Below are positions 1 to 5,551 of a stretch of 5,551 nt of DNA, piece by piece (the stretch's first letter is position 1; each line of letters begins with the position of its first letter). The notes beneath the pieces were generated by a model that searched no databases, was not told where the DNA came from, and worked only from the letters and a program-made list of their open reading frames with translations. This DNA is from Bacteroidota bacterium (GTDB lineage: Bacteria; Bacteroidota; Bacteroidia; Bacteroidales; CAJPTX01): contig PDRH01000074.1 of NCBI GenBank assembly GCA_002748015.1, positions 1 through 5,551 of the forward strand, written 5' to 3'. The translations under genes and the position numbers were made by a program.

Positions 1-674
1 CGGCGGGTGATGGCGCTGGGCGTGTATACTGCTCCGTCCCTATGCCCGTTTAGCTTCTCGAATATCAGGCCGAGGACGGGGGCGGAGATGAGCCGCTCGC
101 TATCCTTCTGGTCGTTGGAGAACCGGTAGGAGGCGAGGAACTCCAGGAGGTAGCTCAGCAGGGGTTTTGCCCCATTCCGCTGCCCGCTGATAAGGGTGCT
201 GCCCCGGTAGATTTGCAGGTTGTCGTTGTGCAGTATGGAAATCAGGTGGCAGTGCTCCTCCTCCGTCTTGTCGAAGAGCGAGCTGTTGAGGTAGGGGTGG
301 TGCTGAAATCGTTTGCGGTTGGCGGCCGAACGTTCCTCTATAGGCTTGGCTAGTACTGAGAAGAAAAGCTCCTTCAGCTCGGCGAAGCTGGCGCACTGCA
401 GCAGGTCGAGCTGCTTGTCCTCCAGGTACCCCCGTAGTAGCCCCTCCAGCAGCTTGATGAAGAGCAGGCGGTTAATCCAGGTCGTCGTCAAAGAGAAGGC
501 CTCATCCTCGGGCACATCGTGGTCGTCCATCAGCTGGGTAACGATGGCGCCCTGAACCCTGTTGGGCCTGATGATGGAGTTCTTCTCCTCGAGGCCCATG
601 ATGTAGAGCAGCTCCTCGTAGAACTGCTGGTTGAGGGTGGCACTCTTGTGCGTGCTACGTTTGATAATCAGCAT
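1..674 (-). CDS. Eco57I-like (type IIG) restriction-modification / DNA adenine methyltransferase protein, N-terminal part, runs off left edge
   Basis: An uninterrupted frame reads from ATG at 674 to the window edge (224 codons plus 2 nt), so the C-terminal bulk lies outside. Recognisable family blocks occur in order: LNQQFYEELLYIMGLEE (residues 14-30), TWINRLLFIKLLEG (65-78), HPYLNSSLFDKTEEEH (126-141), LISILHNDNLQIYRGSTLIS (144-163) and LGLIFEKLNGHRDGAVYTPS (201-220). The YTP tripeptide just after it resembles motif X at the entry of N6-adenine methyltransferase domains. Such proteins usually continue into an Eco57I-type methylase with an NPPY motif and a TaqI-like specificity domain, none of which is visible here. 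From family knowledge, these blocks normally follow about 250 residues of PD-(D/E)xK-like nuclease. Here they begin near residue 14, so that region is absent. The in-frame stretch upstream of 674 is only about 20 codons to a TAG at 735-737 and contains no ATG. AGAAGG abuts the ATG with no spacer, so it is not a normal Shine-Dalgarno. Family assignment is good; whether it is active, and whether it restricts or only methylates, is open. Confidence 0.78.
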   Translation of the reverse strand, partial: MLIIKRSTHKSATLNQQFYEELLYIMGLEEKNSIIRPNRVQGAIVTQLMDDHDVPEDEAFSLTTTWINRLLFIKLLEGLLRGYLEDKQLDLLQCASFAELKELFFSVLAKPIEERSAANRKRFQHHPYLNSSLFDKTEEEHCHLISILHNDNLQIYRGSTLISGQRNGAKPLLSYLLEFLASYRFSNDQKDSERLISAPVLGLIFEKLNGHRDGAVYTPSAITR

Positions 675-764
675 CCTTCTGTAGGCCTGGTTTCTGCGTT
701 TTAAGGAGGGCGTTCTGCTTGCTATCCGCAACTGCTATTCCATGTAGTTCGTTTTTGTTCTCTA

Positions 765-797
765 CAAAGGTACGGAATAATCGTCCATCTGACCACA
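765..797 (-). promoter_or_regulatory. Bacteroidota-type promoter for the restriction-modification gene
   Basis: On the minus strand, TACCTTTG (772 down to 765) matches the Bacteroidota -7 consensus TAnnTTTG exactly. About 19 nt upstream lies TGTGGT (about 797-792), a poor match to the -33 TTTG element. Transcription would start near 757 and leave a leader of about 80 nt before the ATG at 674. The same TACCTTTG octamer precedes queH. The -7 box is seen directly; the -33 element is weak. Confidence 0.5.
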
Positions 798-802
798 TAA
801 AT

Positions 803-829
803 GGGGATGCCACCTTCCGGCGACACCCC
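803..829 (-). terminator. Terminator-like hairpin after the aminotransferase operon
   Basis: The minus-strand RNA from 829 to 803 folds as GGGG/CCCC plus a seven-pair inner helix (two of them G-U), with one bulged U and a GGAA tetraloop of the GNRA type. It starts 32 nt after the stop codon of the last operon gene and just precedes the promoter of the next minus-strand gene, the expected place for a terminator. The trailing sequence is only AUUUAUG rather than a true U-tract, so intrinsic termination may be inefficient. Confidence 0.5.
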
Positions 830-861
830 CACCGCACAAACCTCCCAATAGGCTATCTACC

Positions 862-1956
862 TTAGCCTTCTCCCCCAAGCTCCCTGTCTACCTCCAGCAC
901 CAGCTCCTTCATCCGTTCGAAGTTTTTGTGTAGATTGATACGTACTGCGTTGCGTGATAGCCCAACGTAGCCAGAGCAGCTCACGACCCGTAGCCCGTGC
1001 CGTAGCATCGCCTGCTCTAGGTCTACATCCTCATCCACGTAGTACATGCCGATGGGAACCTCCATGGCAGTATGCCCCACCTTGATGTGCCTCAGCGAGC
1101 CGATCAGCTCTGCCTTATCGGCCAGCGACCGCTCCACGGCATGGTGCTCCCACCCGCTACGCAGCAGCTGGGGGGCCAGGTAGTTGGCGAGTCCAGTCGT
1201 TGCGAAGGGGATGTTGACCTTCTCGAAGATGCGCACGAAGCGCTCCCCTGACATCAGGTAGCCCATCCGTAGACCTGCGCCACCAAGCCCCTTGGAGAGC
1301 GTCCGAGTTACGCACAGGTTGTCGTAGTGCTCGAGAATTTGGATGGCGGAGTTCGCATTGGCCATGTAGTCCCCGTAGGCCTCGTCTACGCACACGAAGC
1401 TCCCGCGGTCCCTGGCTACAGCCACGATGCGCTCGATGTCCTCCAGGGCTATAATCTGCCCCGTCGGGTTGTTCGGATTGTCGATGTACACGAAGGCGTC
1501 CCTCTCCTCCTGGAGCACTGCCAGGAAGGCATCCGCATCAAAGCGGTAGTTCTCATCGGCTCGTAGCGGCACAGGCCGGTACTCCGCTTCGTATACATTG
1601 AAATCATCAACGATGGCCGTGAACTGCGGTGCGACCCCGATAATCCGCTTGCCCTTCTTCAGGAAGAGCCGGTTGAGGCAGATTAGCGCCCCCATCGAAC
1701 CGCAGGTCAGGGCAATGTTTGGCGGTTCTAGCGGCGACATGCTGCCGAATCGCTCCATTATCGCCTGCTTGACCTGGGCCTCCGAGTGCGGGTAGCTCCC
1801 AACAATCGTCGGTAGCTCGCTGCTCACCGCAAGGCCTGGCGGCGCACCGTAGGGGTTCTGTCCCAATGAGCAGTCCAGCTCGTAGCCAGAGGGGGACAGG
1901 TGCTCGGAGTAATCATTCCGCTCCAGCCGGGCTACAACTTCGCTTATACCATACAT
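862..1956 (-). CDS. Class I/II (fold type I) PLP-dependent aminotransferase, HisC-like
   Basis: A 364-residue protein with the full signature of the histidinol-phosphate aminotransferase / aspartate aminotransferase superfamily. It has LDCSLGQNPYG near the N-terminus (28-37), CGSMGA (85-90) in the PLP-phosphate loop, IDNPNNPTG (158-166) with the cofactor-contacting Asn, DEAY (191-194) whose Asp pairs with the pyridine nitrogen and whose Tyr contacts the ring oxygen, TRTLSKG with the Schiff-base lysine K222, GLRMGY with the phosphate-binding R230, and VRINL with the substrate-carboxylate arginine R339. Length is typical of HisC-like enzymes. I chose the ATG at 1956 because AAAGGAG lies 6 nt upstream. 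An in-frame ATG at 2022 would add 22 hydrophilic residues without homology and lacks a ribosome site. It is the last gene of a three-gene operon, 71 nt after the permease. No his genes surround it, so a role in histidine synthesis is not supported; an aminotransferase acting on the permease substrate or a derived keto acid is more likely. Cytoplasmic. The family is certain, the substrate unknown. Confidence 0.92.
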   Translation of the reverse strand: MYGISEVVARLERNDYSEHLSPSGYELDCSLGQNPYGAPPGLAVSSELPTIVGSYPHSEAQVKQAIMERFGSMSPLEPPNIALTCGSMGALICLNRLFLKKGKRIIGVAPQFTAIVDDFNVYEAEYRPVPLRADENYRFDADAFLAVLQEERDAFVYIDNPNNPTGQIIALEDIERIVAVARDRGSFVCVDEAYGDYMANANSAIQILEHYDNLCVTRTLSKGLGGAGLRMGYLMSGERFVRIFEKVNIPFATTGLANYLAPQLLRSGWEHHAVERSLADKAELIGSLRHIKVGHTAMEVPIGMYYVDEDVDLEQAMLRHGLRVVSCSGYVGLSRNAVRINLHKNFERMKELVLEVDRELGGEG

Positions 1957-1962
1957 AGCATT

Positions 1963-1969
1963 CTCCTTT
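1963..1969 (-). promoter_or_regulatory. Shine-Dalgarno that decides the start of the HisC-like gene
   Basis: AAAGGAG on the minus strand sits 6 nt before ATG at 1956, the best ribosome-binding site in the window. It argues against translation from the in-frame ATG at 2022. Confidence 0.75.
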
Positions 1970-1984
1970 CTCTGTACGTGAGTC

Positions 1985-2012
1985 CCCCTGGTCGGCTTTT
2001 CGTCGCCAGGGG
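1985..2012 (-). other. Stem-loop in the permease-aminotransferase spacer
   Basis: A perfect 7-bp inverted repeat (CCCCTGG at 1985-1991, CCAGGGG at 2006-2012) encloses 14 nt. In the minus-strand RNA the loop can pair further through a short CG-rich helix capped by GAAAA. It lies between the permease stop (2028) and the Shine-Dalgarno of the next gene (1963-1969), with no U-tract after it. It is therefore more likely an mRNA stability or partial attenuation element inside the operon than a full terminator. Confidence 0.4.
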
Positions 2013-2027
2013 AGGCGCTCATTATGA

Positions 2028-3152
2028 CTACTCGGGCTTATTCCCCTCAATTGCCCGAAGCTCTTCGCGCCCGCTCTCCCCCTTCGAGGTTAGCGAGATG
2101 CTCTTGTATACCACCAGGGCTATGATTAGTAGGCCTAGGTAGCCAGTGTAGGGGTAGACAGTGCCTACCAGCTTGCCGAAGGGCAGGAAGCCGCCTATCA
2201 GCCCCACGACGGTGGCAACCAGCGAGAAGACCTTGAACTTCTTCGTCCCGTCCTTTGTAAACCGTGCGGAGAACTGCCAGAGCAGGGGAGCGGCGGTGGA
2301 GAAAATCCCCAGTAGCAGGATGATGGAGAATAGCTTGCCCACCAGCGGGCTTATCTGGTCTGCCAGCACCAGCGTCGGGATGCCCTTATCGAAGAGTATC
2401 GGCGCTTGCGCCATGATGGCAAGGATGATGAGCATCGCCGCCACCATTAGTGCCACGGCTCCAATAGCGCCCCCATACACCGCTTCCTTGCGGTTGTTCG
2501 TAGTAGCCCCGAGGCTCGCAAGAATACCCACAATAACAATGGCGTTGTAGGCAGCGTACAGGAGGCCAGCAAAGTAGGGGTTGGAAACCGGCTTGGGAAC
2601 TGTGGCCGTCTCGATGTATTGCAGCCCCTCAGCCAGGCTATCGATGTTGTTCACCACGCTCAGCAAACCCACCATTACGGTGAAGACGATGATGATCGGC
2701 CCGATGTAGCCCAGTACATTCGAGAGCTTCTCCAGACCAAGCGATATCGCCAAGTAGGCCAGTACGGCCATGCCGATACGCCCGATGTAGGGACTCAGGC
2801 CGTAGTACTCCGTGAGCGTAGCTCCTGCGCCAGAGACCATAACCACGAATACGGCGAAGAGGAAAAACGGAACGAACCAGTCCAGGAAAAGCCCGATGTA
2901 TCTACCCGTATATAGCTTGTAGATGCTCATGGGGTCTTTCGGTTTGGTTAGCCGCCCCCGGTTAAGCACCTCTATCCCCAGGAAAATGAATATCACCATC
3001 GTAATCAGGCTACCTGCGATTCCCGCTAGCCCGTAGAAGGAGAAAAACTGCATGATTTCTTGGCCGGTTGCAAAACCCGAGCCGATAATAGTAGCGATGT
3101 ACGAACCGGCGAAAACCATGACCTTCTTCCAGCTAAATCTATCATTATTCAT
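2028..3152 (-). CDS. YkvI-family membrane permease (APC/LeuT-fold transporter)
   Basis: A 374-residue, strongly hydrophobic protein with about ten predicted membrane segments, near residues 11-28, 42-60, 88-113, 124-140, 145-168, 194-214, 226-250, 271-292, 307-325 and 334-351, and a charged cytoplasmic-type C-terminal tail (352-374). The stretch IIGSGFATGQEIMQFF (22-37) is the hallmark of YkvI-like proteins; the glycine-rich break in the first helix corresponds to the unwound, substrate-binding TM1 of LeuT-fold carriers. Length matches the family. Relatives are annotated only as uncharacterised membrane proteins, within the amino acid-polyamine-organocation superfamily. It lies between two PLP aminotransferases in the same operon, 41 nt after the first and 71 nt before the second, which implies transport of an amino acid or amine used by them; this is inference. 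There is no Shine-Dalgarno close to the ATG; the leader is A/T-rich, which is common in Bacteroidota. Substrate and direction of transport are unknown. Confidence 0.88.
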   Translation of the reverse strand: MNNDRFSWKKVMVFAGSYIATIIGSGFATGQEIMQFFSFYGLAGIAGSLITMVIFIFLGIEVLNRGRLTKPKDPMSIYKLYTGRYIGLFLDWFVPFFLFAVFVVMVSGAGATLTEYYGLSPYIGRIGMAVLAYLAISLGLEKLSNVLGYIGPIIIVFTVMVGLLSVVNNIDSLAEGLQYIETATVPKPVSNPYFAGLLYAAYNAIVIVGILASLGATTNNRKEAVYGGAIGAVALMVAAMLIILAIMAQAPILFDKGIPTLVLADQISPLVGKLFSIILLLGIFSTAAPLLWQFSARFTKDGTKKFKVFSLVATVVGLIGGFLPFGKLVGTVYPYTGYLGLLIIALVVYKSISLTSKGESGREELRAIEGNKPE

Positions 3153-3193
3153 TGCATTATATCTTTTATATGTTACCTACCTCTTTGGGACGC

Positions 3194-4507
3194 TTACCAC
3201 CCTTTAATCTCCTTCAGCACCTCATCCCCGATTTTCCCCTCGCTATAGTCCCGCATGGCACTCTCGATTATCCTCATCGCCTCGTCCATCTGCTCGTACT
3301 CTATCACCAGCGGCGGCTGCACCCTTAGCGTTGCCCCGTTCAGGAAGATCAGCACTACACCGCGCTTGAAGCACTCGTAGCAGATTTTCGACGTGGCGAT
3401 CGGGTCGCGCTCCCCCGTCTCCGGATTGATGATATCCACTCCGATGCTCAGCCCGTAGCCACGTATATCGCCGATAAAGGCATACTTGTCCTTTAGCGCC
3501 TCGAACTTCCCTTTGAGGTACTCGCCCTTCTCCTGCGAGAGGCGGTTGCCATCGATACGCTTCAAGATCTCTAGGTTCTTTAGCGCAGCAACGCTGACCG
3601 CTGCGCAGGCCGAGAGCGTGAAAACGTGCGCAGGGGCCTCCAGGCAGTCTATAATCTCCTTCCGACCGAGCACTACCCCCATCGGCAGGCCACCACCCAC
3701 AGACTTGCCCATCACGTACAGATCGGCCTCCACATCGAAATGCTCGATGCAGAACCACCGGCCCGTACGGCAGAGCGCCAGCTGAATCTCATCGCTCACC
3801 AGCAGAATGCCATGCTGATCGCAGAGAGAGCGCAGCGCCTGCATCCACTCCTTTGGCGGGTCTAGCAAGCCCATGTCCCCCGCTATCGGCTCGATGATTA
3901 TCGCCGCCACCTCCTGTGGGTCCAGGTACATGCTGAAGGCCTCCTCCATCTCGGCGATGCACGACTGCCAGCTGTGATCCCGATCCGGGTAGTGGAAGTG
4001 GAATACGTTCGGCATCATCGCCCCTATCTTCCGTCGCATGTTCAGGCTCAGCGCAGAAACCGAAATCGCCCCGTACGTGCTACCGTGGTAGGCCCCCACC
4101 ATCGAGAGGATTTTCTTGCGCCCCGTGAAGCCACGAGCCAGCTTGATCGCCGCATCGATGCTTGCCGAACCCGTATTGCTGAAGAGAGCCTTGCATTCAT
4201 GCCCCCCGGGCACCAGCGAGCAGAGCTCTTCGGCTAGCTGCACCGCCGGCGCAGTGTTGAAGTAGGCAAAGGTGTACTGCGTCAGCTGCGCCATCTGCGC
4301 CCCCACTGCCTCGGCTATCTCCTGGTTTCCATGCCCCAGGTTGGCCGAGCACGCACTCGATAGAAAATCGATGAAGCGTTGACCATCGTGCGTGTAGAGT
4401 AACGCTCCTTCGCCCCGCGCAAAGGCTATCGGAGCATACGGAATCTGCTGCGTCAGCGCAACGAACTGCTCGGACTTCGATTGGATACTTGCATTGGATA
4501 GTCTCAT
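3194..4507 (-). CDS. Class III PLP-dependent aminotransferase (aspartate/ornithine/GABA aminotransferase family)
   Basis: A 437-residue enzyme, normal length for the family. Visible landmarks: YTHDGQRFIDFLS (38-50), SNTGSASIDAAIKLAR (110-125) whose GSA loop holds the PLP phosphate, GAYHGSTYG (138-146) with the ring-stacking position, IIEPIAG (204-210), SDEIQ (238-242) with D239 for the pyridine nitrogen, MGKSVGGG (266-273) with Schiff-base K268, T297 for cross-subunit phosphate contact, and LRVQPPL (394-400) with the carboxylate-binding R395. Two usually conserved patches differ: LALCRTG (243-249) where TGFGRTG is common, and TLSACAAV (297-304) where a GGNP-like motif is common. The frame opens at a GTG at 4531, but I chose ATG at 4507 because AAAGGG lies 8 nt upstream and homology begins after it. 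It is the first gene of the operon, followed 41 nt later by the YkvI-type permease, and divergent from queH. The reaction is likely transfer of an omega- or alpha-amino group to a keto acid; the substrate cannot be assigned. Confidence 0.9.
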   Translation of the reverse strand: MRLSNASIQSKSEQFVALTQQIPYAPIAFARGEGALLYTHDGQRFIDFLSSACSANLGHGNQEIAEAVGAQMAQLTQYTFAYFNTAPAVQLAEELCSLVPGGHECKALFSNTGSASIDAAIKLARGFTGRKKILSMVGAYHGSTYGAISVSALSLNMRRKIGAMMPNVFHFHYPDRDHSWQSCIAEMEEAFSMYLDPQEVAAIIIEPIAGDMGLLDPPKEWMQALRSLCDQHGILLVSDEIQLALCRTGRWFCIEHFDVEADLYVMGKSVGGGLPMGVVLGRKEIIDCLEAPAHVFTLSACAAVSVAALKNLEILKRIDGNRLSQEKGEYLKGKFEALKDKYAFIGDIRGYGLSIGVDIINPETGERDPIATSKICYECFKRGVVLIFLNGATLRVQPPLVIEYEQMDEAMRIIESAMRDYSEGKIGDEVLKEIKGW

Positions 4508-4515
4508 GGCACATG

Positions 4516-4521
4516 CCCTTT
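4516..4521 (-). promoter_or_regulatory. Shine-Dalgarno for the class III aminotransferase
   Basis: AAAGGG on the minus strand lies 8 nt before ATG at 4507. It supports this start over the in-frame GTG at 4531, whose use would place this site inside the coding sequence. Confidence 0.55.
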
Positions 4522-4562
4522 CATTTTCCACCCCATCTGTCGCCCTCCGTTTTACACTCTAT

Positions 4563-4610
4563 GCAAGTTAACTCTTTTTCCGGTAAGTTGGCTGTATATA
4601 TTGTATATGT
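4563..4610 (-). promoter_or_regulatory. Possible promoter/operator zone of the aminotransferase-permease operon
   Basis: The only A/T-rich part of the divergent spacer. On the minus strand it contains a run of TATA-like steps (4610 to about 4591) and TAACTTG (4571-4565), an imperfect match to the Bacteroidota TAnnTTTG box. GTTAAC occurs at 4567-4572 and again at 4628-4633, 61 bp apart. No clean -33 element is visible, so the exact promoter is not resolved, but the operon's transcription should begin somewhere here. Confidence 0.25.
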
Positions 4611-4647
4611 AGAGGTTCTTAATAGCAGTTAACCGTTCTAGTCCATG

Positions 4648-4685
4648 CCATCCCTGCGCCCCCTCTACGGGGGGCGCAGGGATGG
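4648..4685. repeat. Perfect 16-bp inverted repeat upstream of the queH promoter
   Basis: Arms 4648-4663 and 4670-4685 are exactly complementary with a 6-nt loop (TCTACG), and both are GC-rich. Neither strand has a T-tract after the arm, so it is not a canonical intrinsic terminator. It ends 7 nt before the -33 element of the queH promoter, so it is outside that transcript. The inner GCGCCCCC of the left arm recurs at 4721-4728, overlapping the end of the -7 box. It could be a DNA-binding palindrome, a cruciform, a leader hairpin if transcription comes from further away, or a terminator acting with other factors. Confidence 0.7.
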
Positions 4686-4692
4686 TGGCTCC

Positions 4693-4721
4693 TTGTGTAT
4701 CCGGACAATTGCCTACCTTTG
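4693..4721 (+). promoter_or_regulatory. Bacteroidota-type promoter of queH
   Basis: TTG at 4693-4695 (-33 core) is followed after 18 nt by TACCTTTG at 4714-4721, a full match to the -7 consensus TAnnTTTG. Expected initiation is just downstream, giving a leader of roughly 45 nt before the ATG at 4775. Confidence 0.65.
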
Positions 4722-4774
4722 CGCCCCCAGTGGTTGCTTGTTGCCCGTAGTCGTACTCTTTGACGCTGCTTGAG

Positions 4775-5392
4775 ATGAAAAAAGCTATATCCGCCCTCCA
4801 AATCCCCAAAGGCGCAGACCGCATCCTCCTCCACGCCTGCTGCGCACCATGCTCGGGGGCCATCCTAGAGTGGATGCTAGAGCAGAACCTCCAGCCAACC
4901 CTCTTCTTCTGCAATCCCAACATCTTCCCCCTCCAGGAGTATAACCAGCGCAAGAACGAGCTAATCCAACACGCCCAGAGAATGCATGTCCCCTTTGCTG
5001 ACGGGGACTATGACCACCAGGCCTGGCTAGAGCAAATCCAGGGCCTCGAGGACGAACCCGAGCGAGGTCAACGTTGCATGCAGTGCTTCACCATCCGCCT
5101 GCAAAGAACCGCCCAGTATGCCCACCGGAACGGTTTCCCAGTCTTCACCACAACCCTCGCCTCCTCCCGCTGGAAGAACCTCGCCCAGATCACCGAGGCG
5201 GGTCAGCAGGCGGCTGCCTTTTACCCCGATGTGCACTTTTGGGCGCAGAATTGGCGCAGGGGCGGACTCAGCGAGCGCCGTAGCTTCCTCCTCAAGACCT
5301 ACGACTTCTACAACCAGACCTACTGCGGCTGCGAGTTCAGCCTCCGGGCCCGTCAGGCCTACGAGCGAGCCAAGGCACACCCAGACGAATAG
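4775..5392 (+). CDS. queH: Epoxyqueuosine reductase QueH
   Basis: A 205-residue protein of the QueH (formerly DUF208) family, which performs the last step of queuosine synthesis: reduction of epoxyqueuosine to queuosine at the wobble base of GUN-anticodon tRNAs, in the cytoplasm. It is unrelated in sequence to the cobalamin-dependent QueG. Diagnostic motifs: ILLHACCAPCSG (17-28) with the paired cysteines C22/C23 and C26, EYNQRKNEL (55-63), CMQC (101-104), FTTTLASSRWKN (124-135) and YCGCEFS (183-189). Family knowledge assigns the N-terminal CC pair and the CxxC to iron-sulfur/iron binding, and all are intact. Length is typical. I chose ATG at 4775; an in-frame TTG at 4760 would add five residues without a ribosome site. 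No Shine-Dalgarno is apparent. The gene is divergent from the aminotransferase operon and has its own promoter; no other queuosine genes are in view. Confidence 0.95.
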   Translation: MKKAISALQIPKGADRILLHACCAPCSGAILEWMLEQNLQPTLFFCNPNIFPLQEYNQRKNELIQHAQRMHVPFADGDYDHQAWLEQIQGLEDEPERGQRCMQCFTIRLQRTAQYAHRNGFPVFTTTLASSRWKNLAQITEAGQQAAAFYPDVHFWAQNWRRGGLSERRSFLLKTYDFYNQTYCGCEFSLRARQAYERAKAHPDE

Positions 5393-5433
5393 CCCCCTCC
5401 CCCAGATTCAGTGCGCTGGGTAGCCGGGGGTCC

Positions 5434-5462
5434 GTAGGCATAGCGGCTCGCCGCATGCCTGC
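5434..5462 (+). terminator. Terminator-like hairpin after queH
   Basis: GGCAT plus GCGG (5437-5446, with a bulged A at 5442) pairs with CCGC plus ATGCC (5451-5459), leaving a CUCG tetraloop. The outer bases 5434-5436 and 5460-5462 add three pairs, one of them G-U. It starts about 40 nt after the queH stop. The following bases are UUUCC rather than a long U-run, so termination strength is uncertain. Its right edge merges into the tandem repeat array. Confidence 0.45.
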
Positions 5463-5551
5463 TTTCCGTCTGCTTTCCGCCTGCCTCCCGCCTGCCTCCC
5501 GCCTGCCTTCCGCCTGCTTTCCGTCTGCTTTCCGACTGCCTCCCGTCTGCT
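5460..5551. repeat. 11-bp tandem repeat array (minisatellite), continues past right edge
   Basis: Eight full units plus 4 nt of a ninth, head to tail without spacers, consensus TGCYTYCCGHC. Only unit positions 4, 6 and 10 vary, almost always C/T, with one A in unit 7. Some units are identical (1 and 6; 3 and 4), consistent with duplication by slippage or unequal exchange. The plus strand is pyrimidine-rich with regularly spaced G. The period is not a multiple of three and no start codon or gene signature leads into it, so it is most likely intergenic. There are no unique spacers, so it is not CRISPR. Confidence 0.9.

Noticed and set aside
655..837. 60-codon minus-strand frame overlapping the start of the restriction-modification gene
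   Set aside because: It starts with GTG, spans the promoter and part of the hairpin, overlaps the better-supported gene start, and shows no family resemblance.
862..1956. Assignment as histidinol-phosphate aminotransferase hisC
   Set aside because: Motifs are shared by the whole HisC-like superfamily, and no histidine genes are present; the operon partners point to another substrate.
1957..2022. Extended start of the HisC-like protein at ATG 2022 (22 extra residues)
   Set aside because: The extension is hydrophilic, spans the spacer hairpin and a strong Shine-Dalgarno, and the family homology begins after ATG 1956.
2161..2550. 129-codon plus-strand open frame antisense to the permease
   Set aside because: It is the complement of a conserved membrane protein gene; its composition reflects that gene, with no motif or ribosome site of its own.
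3243..3758. 171-codon minus-strand frame inside the class III aminotransferase
   Set aside because: It is an alternate frame of a gene with intact catalytic motifs; the Arg/Gly/Ala-rich composition is typical of a GC-rich shadow.
5027..5423. Open frames overlapping queH on both strands
   Set aside because: They overlap the well-identified queH reading frame and show only low-complexity Ala/Gly/Pro/Ser/Arg-rich composition.
5460..5551. CRISPR array
   Set aside because: Units are 11 bp, directly abutting, with no unique spacers and no cas genes nearby.

Overview
The window looks like a Bacteroidota chromosome, plausibly a Porphyromonas-like member. This rests on two intergenic promoters of the Bacteroidota type (a TAnnTTTG -7 box, read as TACCTTTG both times), weak or absent Shine-Dalgarno sequences before several genes, moderately high GC, and the style of the QueH and Eco57I-like proteins. 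The genus is an inference.

Layout from left to right: (1) Positions 674 to 1, minus strand, hold the first 224 codons of a large gene that leaves the window. It belongs to the Eco57I-like / type IIG restriction-modification family, but it starts without the nuclease region that normally comes first. (2) Positions 675-861 are an intergenic spacer with a GNRA-looped terminator-like hairpin and a promoter for the restriction-modification gene. (3) Positions 4507 to 862, minus strand, hold a three-gene operon: a class III PLP aminotransferase, a YkvI-family LeuT-fold permease, and a class I/II (HisC-like) PLP aminotransferase. The spacers are 41 and 71 nt, and the second contains a stem-loop. (4) Positions 4508-4774 are a divergent intergenic region with a perfect 16-bp inverted repeat directly upstream of a promoter. 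(5) Positions 4775-5392, plus strand, encode the epoxyqueuosine reductase QueH. (6) Positions 5393-5551 are non-coding, with a terminator-like hairpin followed directly by an 11-bp tandem repeat array that runs off the right edge.

The coherent functional unit is the operon. A permease of the amino acid/polyamine (APC/LeuT-fold) type is sandwiched between two PLP transaminases of different fold classes, which suggests uptake (or export) and transamination of a shared amine or amino-acid substrate. That substrate cannot be named from sequence. QueH is a tRNA-modification (queuosine) housekeeping gene transcribed divergently, with no evident functional link. The restriction-modification gene is an accessory element next to the operon's end.
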